Position numbers and translations under genes: made by a program
The notes under the pieces: model-generated
The model's input: only the letters and a program-made list of their open reading frames with translations
Database searches by the model: none
What the model was told of the DNA's origin: nothing
Shown: positions 9,595 through 15,887 of the stretch, in pieces
How the letters are laid out: each line of letters begins with the position of its first letter
Position numbering within the stretch: position 1 is the first letter of the stretch
DNA from: Eggerthellaceae bacterium
GTDB taxonomy: Bacteria; Actinomycetota; Coriobacteriia; Coriobacteriales; Eggerthellaceae
Length of the DNA: 43,150 bases
Reading direction: 5' to 3'
Assembly (NCBI GenBank): GCA_030524475.1
Contig: JAUNGO010000013.1
Span: 1-43,150 of the forward strand

Positions 9595-9854
9595 CAAAGA
9601 CGCAGGAACTGCACGGGAGAATGGCTGACGTTGACCAGATTGCGGCGCTCATATTTCAGAACAAAGGGCAGCGAGAGTTTCACATGTGGGGCGTTGTGGC
9701 TTCTGTAAACGCAGACGGAAGCTACGAGGTAAGGCTTAACGATTCAGACATAACTACACGCTGCGCACGTTGCGTTGCAGCGCAGGCTCAAGACAGGGTG
9801 CTTGTGCTTGTAATGGGCAACGGACAATGCGTAGCAATGGCTAAGGTCTTATAG
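9585..9854 (+). CDS. Small OB-fold-like baseplate protein (spike/gpV-like)
   Basis: An 89-residue protein between the hub and the baseplate upper protein. Residues ~34-85 show the strand pattern of an oligonucleotide/oligosaccharide-binding (OB) fold as found in gpV/gp5-type baseplate spike proteins: MWGVVASVNADGSYEVRL, then a Cys-containing turn, then DRVLVLVMGNGQCVAMAKV. The ATG at 9585 lies inside the end of the hub gene, so translation is coupled. It probably plugs or extends the tail tip. It is too short to carry a membrane-piercing needle domain. The OB-fold reading is pattern-based. Confidence 0.5.
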   Translation: MAIAKTQELHGRMADVDQIAALIFQNKGQREFHMWGVVASVNADGSYEVRLNDSDITTRCARCVAAQAQDRVLVLVMGNGQCVAMAKVL

Positions 9855-9869
9855 AAAGGGGGTTTAAGC

Positions 9870-10829
9870 GTGAACGATTACATAATTCTTGACCTGAACA
9901 AGCAGCGTGAAAAGTTCAGGAGCAACAAGCCAACCTATACGCGCCAAGGCGAGGTTGACAGCGCGCCGCTAAGCGTACAGATCACCTTGAATGGAAAGCC
10001 ATTCGACCTTACGGGGTGCAACGTTTATTTTGAAGCAGAACGCGGCGACGGTCACAAGTTCGTTGAAGGCGCACAGATCACAAGCGCAAAAGACGGTTTT
10101 GTTAGTCATACCGTGCCAGCTGGTCTAATGGTCGCGCATGGTGTTGTGCAGCTTGCATATTTCGCCGTATACAAGGACGACGAAATCATTACCACAGAAA
10201 CCATGGATATTGTGACGCTTCCCGGCATATGCATGTTCACCGACAGTGACACAAACTCATACATCGAGCGCACGATTGCGCGCCTTGAAGAATACCTTGC
10301 AAATGCGGGCAACCTAACAGGTACGGTAACGGAACTTGCGACGCAAGCCACGCAGATGCTTGGTGTTGTCAACGAAGCGCTGAACGTATCTGAAACTGCT
10401 GTCAACAACGCGCAGGCGGCAACAGCAGAAGCGCATTTTGCAGCAGGCGAAGCAGCGGCAATCTCAAACAACATCACTTCAATTATATTTGCCGCCCTTT
10501 CTGGCGTTTCCGATGAATACGCCAGAATCAACGCTGAAAAGAGCCTTGACACGCTTGCACGCAACAGCTGCACAAGCGGTATGTACGTAAACGGCGTTTG
10601 GTACGTGCATTCTTCAGAAATCTTCTACAGCGAAGGCAACCTGACCGTCAGCGGTTCCCATAACGTAGGCGGTCTTCTATGCCTTCCAATCAAGAAGTGC
10701 AAGGCTTCAGACGTGCTGGCGCTTGCCGAAACGGTAGAGGGGCAAGGAACGAAGATAGCAGAACTGCAACAAAAGATTGCAAGCATACAAGAACAGCTGC
10801 AGGCTCAAACCAGCAGCGCCGTGGAATAG
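9870..10829 (+). CDS. BppU-like baseplate upper protein
   Basis: A 319-residue protein whose first ~125 residues match the BppU N-terminal domain of lactococcal and other Gram-positive phages: short ILDLNKQREKF start, beta strands with LNGKPFDLTGCNVYFEAERGDG, then GVVQLAYFAVYKDDEIITTETMDI. In those phages this protein anchors receptor-binding proteins to the baseplate. A helical, Ala-rich middle (residues ~140-215) is followed by a short domain and a C-terminal coiled coil (IAELQQKIASIQEQLQAQ), suited to trimer formation. GTG 9870 follows AGAAAGGGGG. It sits 13 bases before the DGR target gene, which suggests that the diversified protein is the attached receptor-binding tip. Confidence 0.7.
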   Translation: MNDYIILDLNKQREKFRSNKPTYTRQGEVDSAPLSVQITLNGKPFDLTGCNVYFEAERGDGHKFVEGAQITSAKDGFVSHTVPAGLMVAHGVVQLAYFAVYKDDEIITTETMDIVTLPGICMFTDSDTNSYIERTIARLEEYLANAGNLTGTVTELATQATQMLGVVNEALNVSETAVNNAQAATAEAHFAAGEAAAISNNITSIIFAALSGVSDEYARINAEKSLDTLARNSCTSGMYVNGVWYVHSSEIFYSEGNLTVSGSHNVGGLLCLPIKKCKASDVLALAETVEGQGTKIAELQQKIASIQEQLQAQTSSAVE

Positions 10830-10842
10830 AAAGGAAACCGAA

Positions 10843-11823
10843 ATGTCTACCCATGATGCATGGCAATTCACCGACGAGGAAGGCAACCTTTACAACTTCT
10901 TCGATAAGCAAGCGCGCGAGATTGCGCAAGGCGCTACAGAAGCAGCAGAGCAGGCAGGCAAAACAGCTGATAGCGGCTTGATGATTGCCACGCGCGCGCA
11001 TGATACGTCCAACGGCCTTGGACGTGCGCGCAAGGACTACGTAAAGCTTGGACGCTGCATAGAAGATACCTTTGCAAGTGAAGTCAGCTTTACTTCCGTT
11101 CCCACTTGGCTTGCGCAGCGAATAGCCGCAGCAGACGAAGGCGGCTATGACGATCTTGACGTAGGAGACTACACGAAGATTCAGCTACTTAATCCAGCTG
11201 GAAGCGAAATGATTTACCAGCTTGGCGGCTTTGACCATTACACGGGCGTTGGCGACGGTGACAAAATCAACCCGCATATGCTGACCATGGTTCCTGCCGT
11301 CGTGTACCCCGATACAGTGCAGTTCAATCCCACGAACAACAACAACGGCACAGCAACAGAGAAAATACCTTGGCGTGCAAGCGCCCTTTTCGCATGGTGC
11401 AACGGAACGTTCAAGGGCTATCTGCCGCAGGAATGGCGCGAAAAGCTGCTTAACGTTCGCCTTTATATGCATATCAGGCAATCTGGCAGCGGTGGCCTTA
11501 CTGCAGACAATGGCGGCGAATGGAACTATCTAGGTGAAATCTGGGTGCCAGACGAAATAGAGGTATGGGGCAGCGTTCGTCTAGGGTCGCCGCAAAACGG
11601 TGCCACCCTCATTGCCGACACGAGTCGACAGCTTCCGATTTTCGAAAACGGAAGGACTGTCATTCGCTGCCATAACGGAATTCGCAGCAACTGGTGGGAT
11701 CGTACCGCTTCGGCGGGGCACGCTACGAGCGCGTGCCTTGTCAGCATTGATGGCGATGCCTCCTACACTTACGCTTCGAACACCACCCTGCGCGTGCTGC
11801 CCTGCTTCCACATGGGCGCTTAA
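10843..11823 (+). CDS. DGR target protein with C-type-lectin-like variable C-terminus
   Basis: A 326-residue protein whose last part is rewritten by the retroelement. The N-terminal ~55 residues are helical and may attach to the baseplate or trimerise. From about residue 95 it resembles the DUF6273/C-type-lectin-like fold: DLDVGDYTKIQLL, GGFDHYTGVGDGD, a Trp-rich middle, then IRSNWWDRTASAG and LRVLP, elements typical of DGR-diversified lectin domains. The variable repeat encodes residues ~281-322. Compared with the template, the positions changed through adenines are residues 293, 296, 299, 301, 302, 305, 307, 310 and 315 (and 321, where the template has a stop codon). ATG 10843 follows AGAAAGGAAACC. 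Placed right after a BppU-like gene, it is most likely the host-receptor-binding protein. Confidence 0.9.
   Translation: MSTHDAWQFTDEEGNLYNFFDKQAREIAQGATEAAEQAGKTADSGLMIATRAHDTSNGLGRARKDYVKLGRCIEDTFASEVSFTSVPTWLAQRIAAADEGGYDDLDVGDYTKIQLLNPAGSEMIYQLGGFDHYTGVGDGDKINPHMLTMVPAVVYPDTVQFNPTNNNNGTATEKIPWRASALFAWCNGTFKGYLPQEWREKLLNVRLYMHIRQSGSGGLTADNGGEWNYLGEIWVPDEIEVWGSVRLGSPQNGATLIADTSRQLPIFENGRTVIRCHNGIRSNWWDRTASAGHATSACLVSIDGDASYTYASNTTLRVLPCFHMGA
11682..11809 (+). repeat. DGR variable repeat (VR)
   Basis: This is the 3' end of the target gene, matching the template repeat 787 bases downstream. By hand alignment 114 of 128 positions are identical. Of the 14 mismatches, 12 fall on adenines of the template. 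The last shared stretch, from CTGCGCGTGCTGCCCTG to TTCC, is the likely initiation-of-mutagenic-homing (IMH) segment. The base after CCCTG is C here and A in the template, and similarity ends four bases later, so this junction is the expected IMH/IMH* difference. The VR is part of the coding sequence and ends 11 bases before the stop codon. Confidence 0.93.
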
Positions 11824-11844
11824 GCCCATATGCGGTACACCTTC

Positions 11845-11869
11845 GCGCCACCGCCTTGCGCGGTGGCGC
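11845..11869 (+). other. GC-rich hairpin just after the variable repeat
   Basis: A perfect 10-bp stem (GCGCCACCGC / GCGGTGGCGC) with a five-base CTTGC loop lies 21 bases after the target stop codon and about 40 bases after the IMH-like segment. BPP-1 and other DGRs have a hairpin/cruciform just downstream of the IMH that improves homing. The position fits such a role, though the distance is larger than in BPP-1. No T-run follows directly, so it is not a clean intrinsic terminator. Confidence 0.55.
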
Positions 11870-11881
11870 ATGGTATTATTG

Positions 11882-11909
11882 ACTTTTTGAAAGTGTACTT
11901 TCAAAAAGT
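11882..11909. other. AT-rich 28-bp perfect inverted repeat upstream of avd
   Basis: ACTTTTTGAAAGT and its reverse complement ACTTTCAAAAAGT are separated by two bases. It could be an operator, a bidirectional terminator between target and retroelement genes, or a second DNA cruciform for homing. A TTGACT (-35-like) overlaps its left edge (11879-11884) but I see no good -10 at the right distance. Confidence 0.5.
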
Positions 11910-11948
11910 TCTTTGTTGATGATGTAGAAAGCATGTAAGGGTCTTATC

Positions 11949-12440
11949 TTGACTAATGTATTGCAAAGAAAACGCAGTCTTTCCGAATTGGAGTTCTACG
12001 CGAATGCCATACGCATACGTGTGGAAGTGACACGTCTAATGACGCGTGAAAGGATTGTGCCGAAGAAGTACAGGCTTATTCTTGCCGTCCCTACGATAGC
12101 CACAGCAAAGGCAATGATTGACAACATTGCCACAGCGGAAAGCTTCTACAGGAACACGGCACATGGCGTAATCTGGCGCAAGCACTACCTTACGCTTGCG
12201 ATAGGCAATTGCTACGGGTTGGCTCAAGACATACAGGTGCTGAAGGACAGCGGGATAGGCGCGCATGACCTAGACGAGTTTAAGGAACTTGCCGACATGA
12301 TAGAACGCGAAATCGCGCTTTTGCGTGGTGTCAAGAAGTCAACACGCATAACCGGAAAAAGTGACGTTGTGGAGCGCATAGCAATGGCTAGGGCACAATT
12401 GGCTGAACTAGAGGAATTGCAAGCGTCTGAATTGGGGTAG
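11949..12440 (+). CDS. avd: DGR accessory variability determinant (Avd)
   Basis: A 163-residue, mostly helical, basic protein located between the target gene and the template repeat, exactly where BPP-1 has avd. Avd forms a pentameric barrel of four-helix bundles, binds the reverse transcriptase and template RNA, and is needed for mutagenic cDNA synthesis. The pattern fits: four predicted helices with alternating hydrophobic and basic residues, including VEVTRLMTRERIVPKKYR, NIATAESFYRNTAHGV and a final acidic helix. The start is TTG 11949, 7 bases after TAAGGG; no in-frame ATG lies nearby. The family varies strongly in sequence, so the name rests on locus position, length and helix pattern. 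Confidence 0.8.
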   Translation: MTNVLQRKRSLSELEFYANAIRIRVEVTRLMTRERIVPKKYRLILAVPTIATAKAMIDNIATAESFYRNTAHGVIWRKHYLTLAIGNCYGLAQDIQVLKDSGIGAHDLDEFKELADMIEREIALLRGVKKSTRITGKSDVVERIAMARAQLAELEELQASELG

Positions 12441-12468
12441 AATTATGGCAATTGTTACGGCTTGTATA

Positions 12469-12596
12469 TCGCAGCAACTGGTGGGAGCGTACCGCTTCGG
12501 CGGGTAACGCTACGAACGCGTGCAATGTCAACAATGATGGCAATGCCAACTACACTAACGCTTCGAACACCAACCTGCGCGTGCTGCCCTGATTCC
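12469..12596 (+). repeat. DGR template repeat (TR)
   Basis: Non-coding donor copy of the variable repeat, 28 bases after the avd stop codon. Read in the VR frame it has eleven AAY codons (at 12475, 12506, 12515, 12524, 12530, 12533, 12542, 12548, 12557, 12566 and 12572), the codon type best placed to become many other amino acids without giving a stop when A is mutated. Nine of them are altered in VR. Adenines changed: 12506, 12516, 12524, 12525, 12531, 12534, 12542, 12548, 12549, 12557, 12573 and 12592. Non-adenine differences: G12487 (T in VR) and T12505 (G in VR). The VR frame ends at TGA 12590-12592, so the TR itself is not translated as a full protein. Confidence 0.93.
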
Positions 12597-12859
12597 GTAT
12601 AACGGTCAGACCTAGTAAGCGTGAAAGCGCCGAACGCAGAACCACAATTGGAAGGAAGCCGTGACTGTCGGTCTAACGACCGTGAATTAGCGTCATGCGG
12701 ACGGCGGCGGACGCTGCTTGCATGGTGCCGCGCTGAATGCCGCGTGGTATTTCATGCCGTCGTACCAAGCGGCTATGTAGGCATTCATTGGTTGCCGTGC
12801 ATGGCGCGGGGTGCGCTTGTAGAGATATGGGCGCACCCCACCTTTTCATTGGAGTGGGC
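12597..12859 (+). ncRNA. Structured spacer of the template RNA, between TR and reverse transcriptase
   Basis: No convincing gene lies here; an open frame continuous with the reverse transcriptase reaches back to 12737 but lacks a ribosome binding site there. In BPP-1 about 140 bases 3' of TR are part of the template RNA and prime cDNA synthesis. Two hairpins are visible: CGGTC-TAAC-GACCG (about 12668-12681) and GGGGTGCGC/GCGCACCCC (12808-12816 with 12831-12839), the second ending 11 bases before the GGAG of the reverse transcriptase gene. Exact RNA ends cannot be seen from sequence. Confidence 0.5.
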
Positions 12860-13969
12860 ATGAAGTCAGAGGAAAGAAGGGCTGGGCGCAGGAAGCGCAG
12901 GGAAGCGGCGCGTGAAGCAAAGAAGGCGCAGCGCAACAAAGAAATCACGTTCAATAACATGTGCAGCCTTAATACCTTGTACAAGGCACAACGCCAAGCA
13001 GCGCGTGGCGTTGGCTGGAAGGCTTCCACGCAACGCTATCAAATTAACTGGTTACTCAATATCAATAAGACGGCAAATGATCTTGGAGCAGGGCGCGAGG
13101 TTTGCAAAGGCTTCCATGAGTTCGACATATCAGACCGAGGCCATGCGCGGCACATATCGTCAGTTCACTTTTCAGAGCGCGTGCCGCAAAAGGCGCTATC
13201 TCAAAATATCCTGATACCTTCGCTCAAACCTTCGCTTATAGAGCGCAACTCGGCGAACATCAAAGGCAGGGGCGTTAGCTTTGCGCTTCGAATGTTGAAG
13301 CGCGACCTTGTTCGCCACTATCAAAGATACGGAAATGAGGGCTACATACTACTTGCAGACTATAGGGATTACTTCGCTTCGATAGAGCATGAAGCTGTTA
13401 AGGCTATGCTTTGCAAGTACATTGCAGATGCACGCGCGCTTGACCTTGCTTTACACTTTATTGACGTTCAGGGTGTGCGCGGTCTAGGTCTTGGTTGTGA
13501 GCCTAACCAGATAGAAGCCGTTTCCCTTCCAAACCCTGTTGATCACTTCGCCTGTGAAATGCTCGAACTTGAAACCTATGCACGATATATGGACGACAGC
13601 TACGCGATACATATAGACAAGGAGTATCTACGCGCTTGTGACTACGTGCTAAGGGATAAGGCGGCGCAACTCGGCATTGAAGTAAGCGACAGAAAAACGC
13701 ACGTATGCAAGCTTTCAAAGGGCTTCGAGTTCTTGAAAAAGCGAATCTTCTACAGCAAGACAGGGGCTGTGATAATGCGCCCTTCACGCAGGGCAATAAC
13801 TACAACGCGCAGAAAGACCGTCAAACATTCCCATATGGTCGATGCTGGAATAATGACGGAAGAACAGGCGTACCAAAGCTTCCAGTCAATGATAGGGTCA
13901 TGGGCTGGCTTAAACGCTTACGGGGCAACAGGGCGTGCAATAGACCTTTACAACAGATTGCACCTGTAA
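12860..13969 (+). CDS. DGR reverse transcriptase
   Basis: A 369-residue RNA-directed DNA polymerase that copies the template RNA with adenine-specific errors. The conserved blocks are in order: a basic N-terminus, YILLADYRDYFASIEH (Asp167, first catalytic Asp), GVRGLGLGCEPNQIEAVSLP (residues ~205-223, in place of the SQ motif of ordinary retroelement enzymes, as is usual in DGR enzymes), NPVDHF, then ARYMDDSYAIH with the catalytic pair Asp245-Asp246, and the basic thumb-like region GFEFLKKRIFYSKTGAVIMRPSRR. No maturase or endonuclease domain is present. I chose ATG 12860, with GGAG five bases upstream, rather than the longer in-frame start at 12737. It is the last gene of the DGR. Confidence 0.93.
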   Translation: MKSEERRAGRRKRREAAREAKKAQRNKEITFNNMCSLNTLYKAQRQAARGVGWKASTQRYQINWLLNINKTANDLGAGREVCKGFHEFDISDRGHARHISSVHFSERVPQKALSQNILIPSLKPSLIERNSANIKGRGVSFALRMLKRDLVRHYQRYGNEGYILLADYRDYFASIEHEAVKAMLCKYIADARALDLALHFIDVQGVRGLGLGCEPNQIEAVSLPNPVDHFACEMLELETYARYMDDSYAIHIDKEYLRACDYVLRDKAAQLGIEVSDRKTHVCKLSKGFEFLKKRIFYSKTGAVIMRPSRRAITTTRRKTVKHSHMVDAGIMTEEQAYQSFQSMIGSWAGLNAYGATGRAIDLYNRLHL

Positions 13970-13981
13970 CGCACCGCATAA

Positions 13982-14008
13982 CCTTTCTTCGTAGCCTACG
14001 AGGAAAGG
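13982..14008 (+). promoter_or_regulatory. Hairpin covering the ribosome binding site of the next gene
   Basis: CCTTTCTTCGTAG pairs with CTACGAGGAAAGG across a single C, giving 12 of 13 pairs plus one possible G-U pair. The right arm contains the AGGAAAGG part of the AGGAAAGGAG ribosome binding site that serves ATG 14016. It lies 12 bases after the reverse transcriptase stop codon, so it could end the DGR transcript or hold back translation of the lysis-side genes. Confidence 0.5.
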
Positions 14009-14015
14009 AGTAACC

Positions 14016-14234
14016 ATGCCCGAAATCAAGGACATGACAGACGACGAACTGCGCGCAGAAATCGCCGCCTGCAAAATCATTCTTGCAAACAATGATTACA
14101 AGCAGATGAAGTACCTTCGCGGCGACATGCCAGAGGACGAGTGGCAAGAGGTTTTGGCGCTCATTCATTCAAAGATTGACACCATTAACGCCTGCGAAGC
14201 TGAACTTGAAGCGCGAACTTCAACGGCTGAATAG
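14016..14234 (+). CDS. Small acidic coiled-coil phage protein
   Basis: A 72-residue hypothetical protein, acidic and almost wholly helical (DMTDDELRAEIAACKIILAN and TINACEAELEARTSTAE segments). It has no signal peptide or membrane segment. The ATG at 14016 has a strong AGGAAAGGAG site, which lies inside a hairpin. It stands between the DGR and the lysis genes, and small coiled-coil proteins at this place in Gram-positive phages are often of unknown function or virion associated. I do not recognise a family. Confidence 0.6.
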   Translation: MPEIKDMTDDELRAEIAACKIILANNDYKQMKYLRGDMPEDEWQEVLALIHSKIDTINACEAELEARTSTAE

Positions 14235-14244
14235 GCGGTGCATC

Positions 14245-14565
14245 ATGACAGAACTTGTTATAGAAAACGGGTTCGCTACCGTAATCACCGTTTTAGTTTC
14301 CGGCGCGCTTGGCTTCTTCTTTTCCCAAGCAAAACGCCTTGGGAAGCGCGAACGCGCAGAACGCGAAATCTTGAAGGCTATTGCCCGCAAGGAAATCATG
14401 GACGCTCACGAACGCTACGTTGTGAAGAAAGAGCGCATGAGTGTTGAGCGCTACCACGAAATGGAACGCATATGTTCTGCCTACACGGATCTAGGCGGCA
14501 ATGGTTCTGCCAAGCCACTAATTGCAGACCTTCTGGCAGTTCACCCGTATGTGATTACAGAGTAG
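14245..14565 (+). CDS. Small membrane-anchored phage protein
   Basis: A 106-residue protein with one N-terminal membrane segment (FATVITVLVSGALGFFF, residues ~9-25) and a charged helical tail (KRLGKRERAEREILKAIARK, then ERYHEMERICSAYTDLGGNG). The YHEMER...YTDLGGNG pattern occurs in small phage proteins near holins of Gram-positive phages. ATG 14245 follows TAGGCGG. It is ten bases after the previous gene and ten before the next. A holin-accessory role is plausible, but this is an inference from position. Confidence 0.65.
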   Translation: MTELVIENGFATVITVLVSGALGFFFSQAKRLGKRERAEREILKAIARKEIMDAHERYVVKKERMSVERYHEMERICSAYTDLGGNGSAKPLIADLLAVHPYVITE

Positions 14566-14574
14566 GTGGAGCGC

Positions 14575-14925
14575 ATGAAAAAAGGTCGACATGCAAAACG
14601 CAGGATAAAGGGAAGTTCCGTAGTCATAACGGCAATGTATGTGCTGTGGATATGGTATATCTGCGCGCAAGTGTGGACTTTCGCAAACTACAGCGCATGG
14701 CTACCAAGCGAAGTAACTTACGGTACCGCAGCATGCTTCATTGTTGAAACTATCGCCTTAGCGCGCATCAAGCTTTCGAAAGAAGGCTACGTGCTTCCGA
14801 ACAAGAAACCTAATCAGTTCCTGCAGAGAATCGGCATTGTTGACGGTTCTGAACTTGAGGAAATCACGCAAGAAATAAGCAAGGAGAATGAAAAGGAGAA
14901 TAACCATGATGGAGAAACTGACTAG
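14575..14925 (+). CDS. Small two-pass membrane protein of the lysis cassette
   Basis: A 116-residue protein with a basic N-terminus (MKKGRHAKRRIKGSS), two probable membrane segments (ITAMYVLWIWYICAQVW and TYGTAACFIVETIALARI) and a hydrophilic, Glu/Lys/Asn-rich C-terminal tail. Start ATG 14575 follows AGGTGGAG; a GTG at 14566 is in frame. It overlaps the holin gene by 20 bases. Two-pass topology and position suggest a holin partner or antiholin, but no family-specific motif was seen. Confidence 0.65.
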   Translation: MKKGRHAKRRIKGSSVVITAMYVLWIWYICAQVWTFANYSAWLPSEVTYGTAACFIVETIALARIKLSKEGYVLPNKKPNQFLQRIGIVDGSELEEITQEISKENEKENNHDGETD

Positions 14926-15196
14926 CCGCAAGTTCTGGATTGCAACTGCGGCTTTTCTTGCATCTATAGCCAGTTCTATTTCTGGCATGGCTACCGATAA
15001 CACGGTTATTGCTGGTGTTGGCATGGGTTGCGCCGTGGCTTCCGCCGCTATCTATGCAGGTGCGGAAGCCTACGTAGATGCCGCAAACGTGAAGTCAACA
15101 ACTGTTGCCGTTCAAGCAACAACTTCTGACAAGAAACTTATCGAAAAGGCTGTTGGCGGCAGCGGTGACGGCAATGCGCAGGCAACGCAGCAATAA
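14906..15196 (+). CDS. Holin
   Basis: A 96-residue protein with two hydrophobic segments (FWIATAAFLASIASSISGMA and VIAGVGMGCAVASAAIYAGAEAYVDA in part) and a hydrophilic C-terminus. This small two-segment pattern, beginning with EKLTSRKFWI, is typical of a group of Gram-positive phage holins, which form membrane lesions that set the time of lysis. AAAAGGAG stands 5-8 bases before the ATG at 14906; a second ATG follows at once, a possible dual start as in lambda-type holin/antiholin control. It overlaps the following lipoprotein gene by 23 bases and is two genes upstream of the endolysin. Confidence 0.75.
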   Translation: MMEKLTSRKFWIATAAFLASIASSISGMATDNTVIAGVGMGCAVASAAIYAGAEAYVDAANVKSTTVAVQATTSDKKLIEKAVGGSGDGNAQATQQ

Positions 15197-15887
15197 GGTT
15201 CTTTTCGTTTTGGCGTGCACGTTGGTTTCTGCTGCGCTAGTGCTTTTCACAGCGTGCGCGCCAGAACGTGTCGAGCGTATCGAAGAAACGCTACCTGTTG
15301 AGGACATACCTTACACGTGGGTTCTTGACTATACGCAAGACATGCAGCTACCAGAACTGCCGACAGGTTGCGAAGCAACGGCAGCTTCAACGCTTCTGCG
15401 AATGAATGGCAAGTACGTAACCAAGCAAGAGGTTGCGGACGCAATGCCAAAGTCTGAATCAGACTTCGTTTACGCGTTTCTTGGCGACCCTTATTCATAT
15501 AGTGGCTGGGCGTGTTCTGCGCCATGCGTAACAAACACAATAAACGGGTTCTGTGAGTTCGAAGAAAAGATTGCAGCTGTCGAAATGACAGGAACACCAC
15601 TTGCAGAACTTCCGCTGCCAGCGGCTGTGTGGGTTTCCATTGACCTTGTAGACCCTGAAGAACCTGTGCGCGTTGTTGACGGGTACGGGCTGTACCGCAA
15701 TTCACATTGCATGGTAGTGCGCGAAGTTTCAGACACTGGCGTTTCGGTTATCGACCCACTAGGCGGCGACCCTGTTTACGATCGCGCGACATTCGAAAGT
15801 GTGTATGACGCAATGGGTAGGCAGGCTGTCTATGTTTCTGACCTCAAGACAATTATTCAAATCACGAACGAAAGGGGCATGGGCTAA
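15174..15887 (+). CDS. C39-like cysteine peptidase lipoprotein
   Basis: A 237-residue protein with a lipoprotein-like signal: basic start MRRQRSNK, hydrophobic core VLFVLACTLVSAALVLFTAC, Cys29 as the likely lipidated residue (the -3 position is Phe, slightly unusual). The mature part matches the C39-like peptidase fold: LPTGCEATAASTLLRM carries the nucleophile Cys, NSHCMVVREV the His and VIDPLGGDPVY the Asp. It should be tethered on the outer face of the membrane. The start ATG 15174 lies inside the holin gene; its ribosome binding site is weak, so coupled translation is likely. Its placement between holin and endolysin suggests lysis help, superinfection exclusion or envelope modification. 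Confidence 0.75.
   Translation: MRRQRSNKVLFVLACTLVSAALVLFTACAPERVERIEETLPVEDIPYTWVLDYTQDMQLPELPTGCEATAASTLLRMNGKYVTKQEVADAMPKSESDFVYAFLGDPYSYSGWACSAPCVTNTINGFCEFEEKIAAVEMTGTPLAELPLPAAVWVSIDLVDPEEPVRVVDGYGLYRNSHCMVVREVSDTGVSVIDPLGGDPVYDRATFESVYDAMGRQAVYVSDLKTIIQITNERGMG

Noticed and set aside
12737..12859. N-terminal extension of the reverse transcriptase to an upstream ATG
   Set aside because: No ribosome binding site at 12737, the extension is Cys/Arg-rich and unlike DGR enzymes, and ATG 12860 has GGAG at the right distance.
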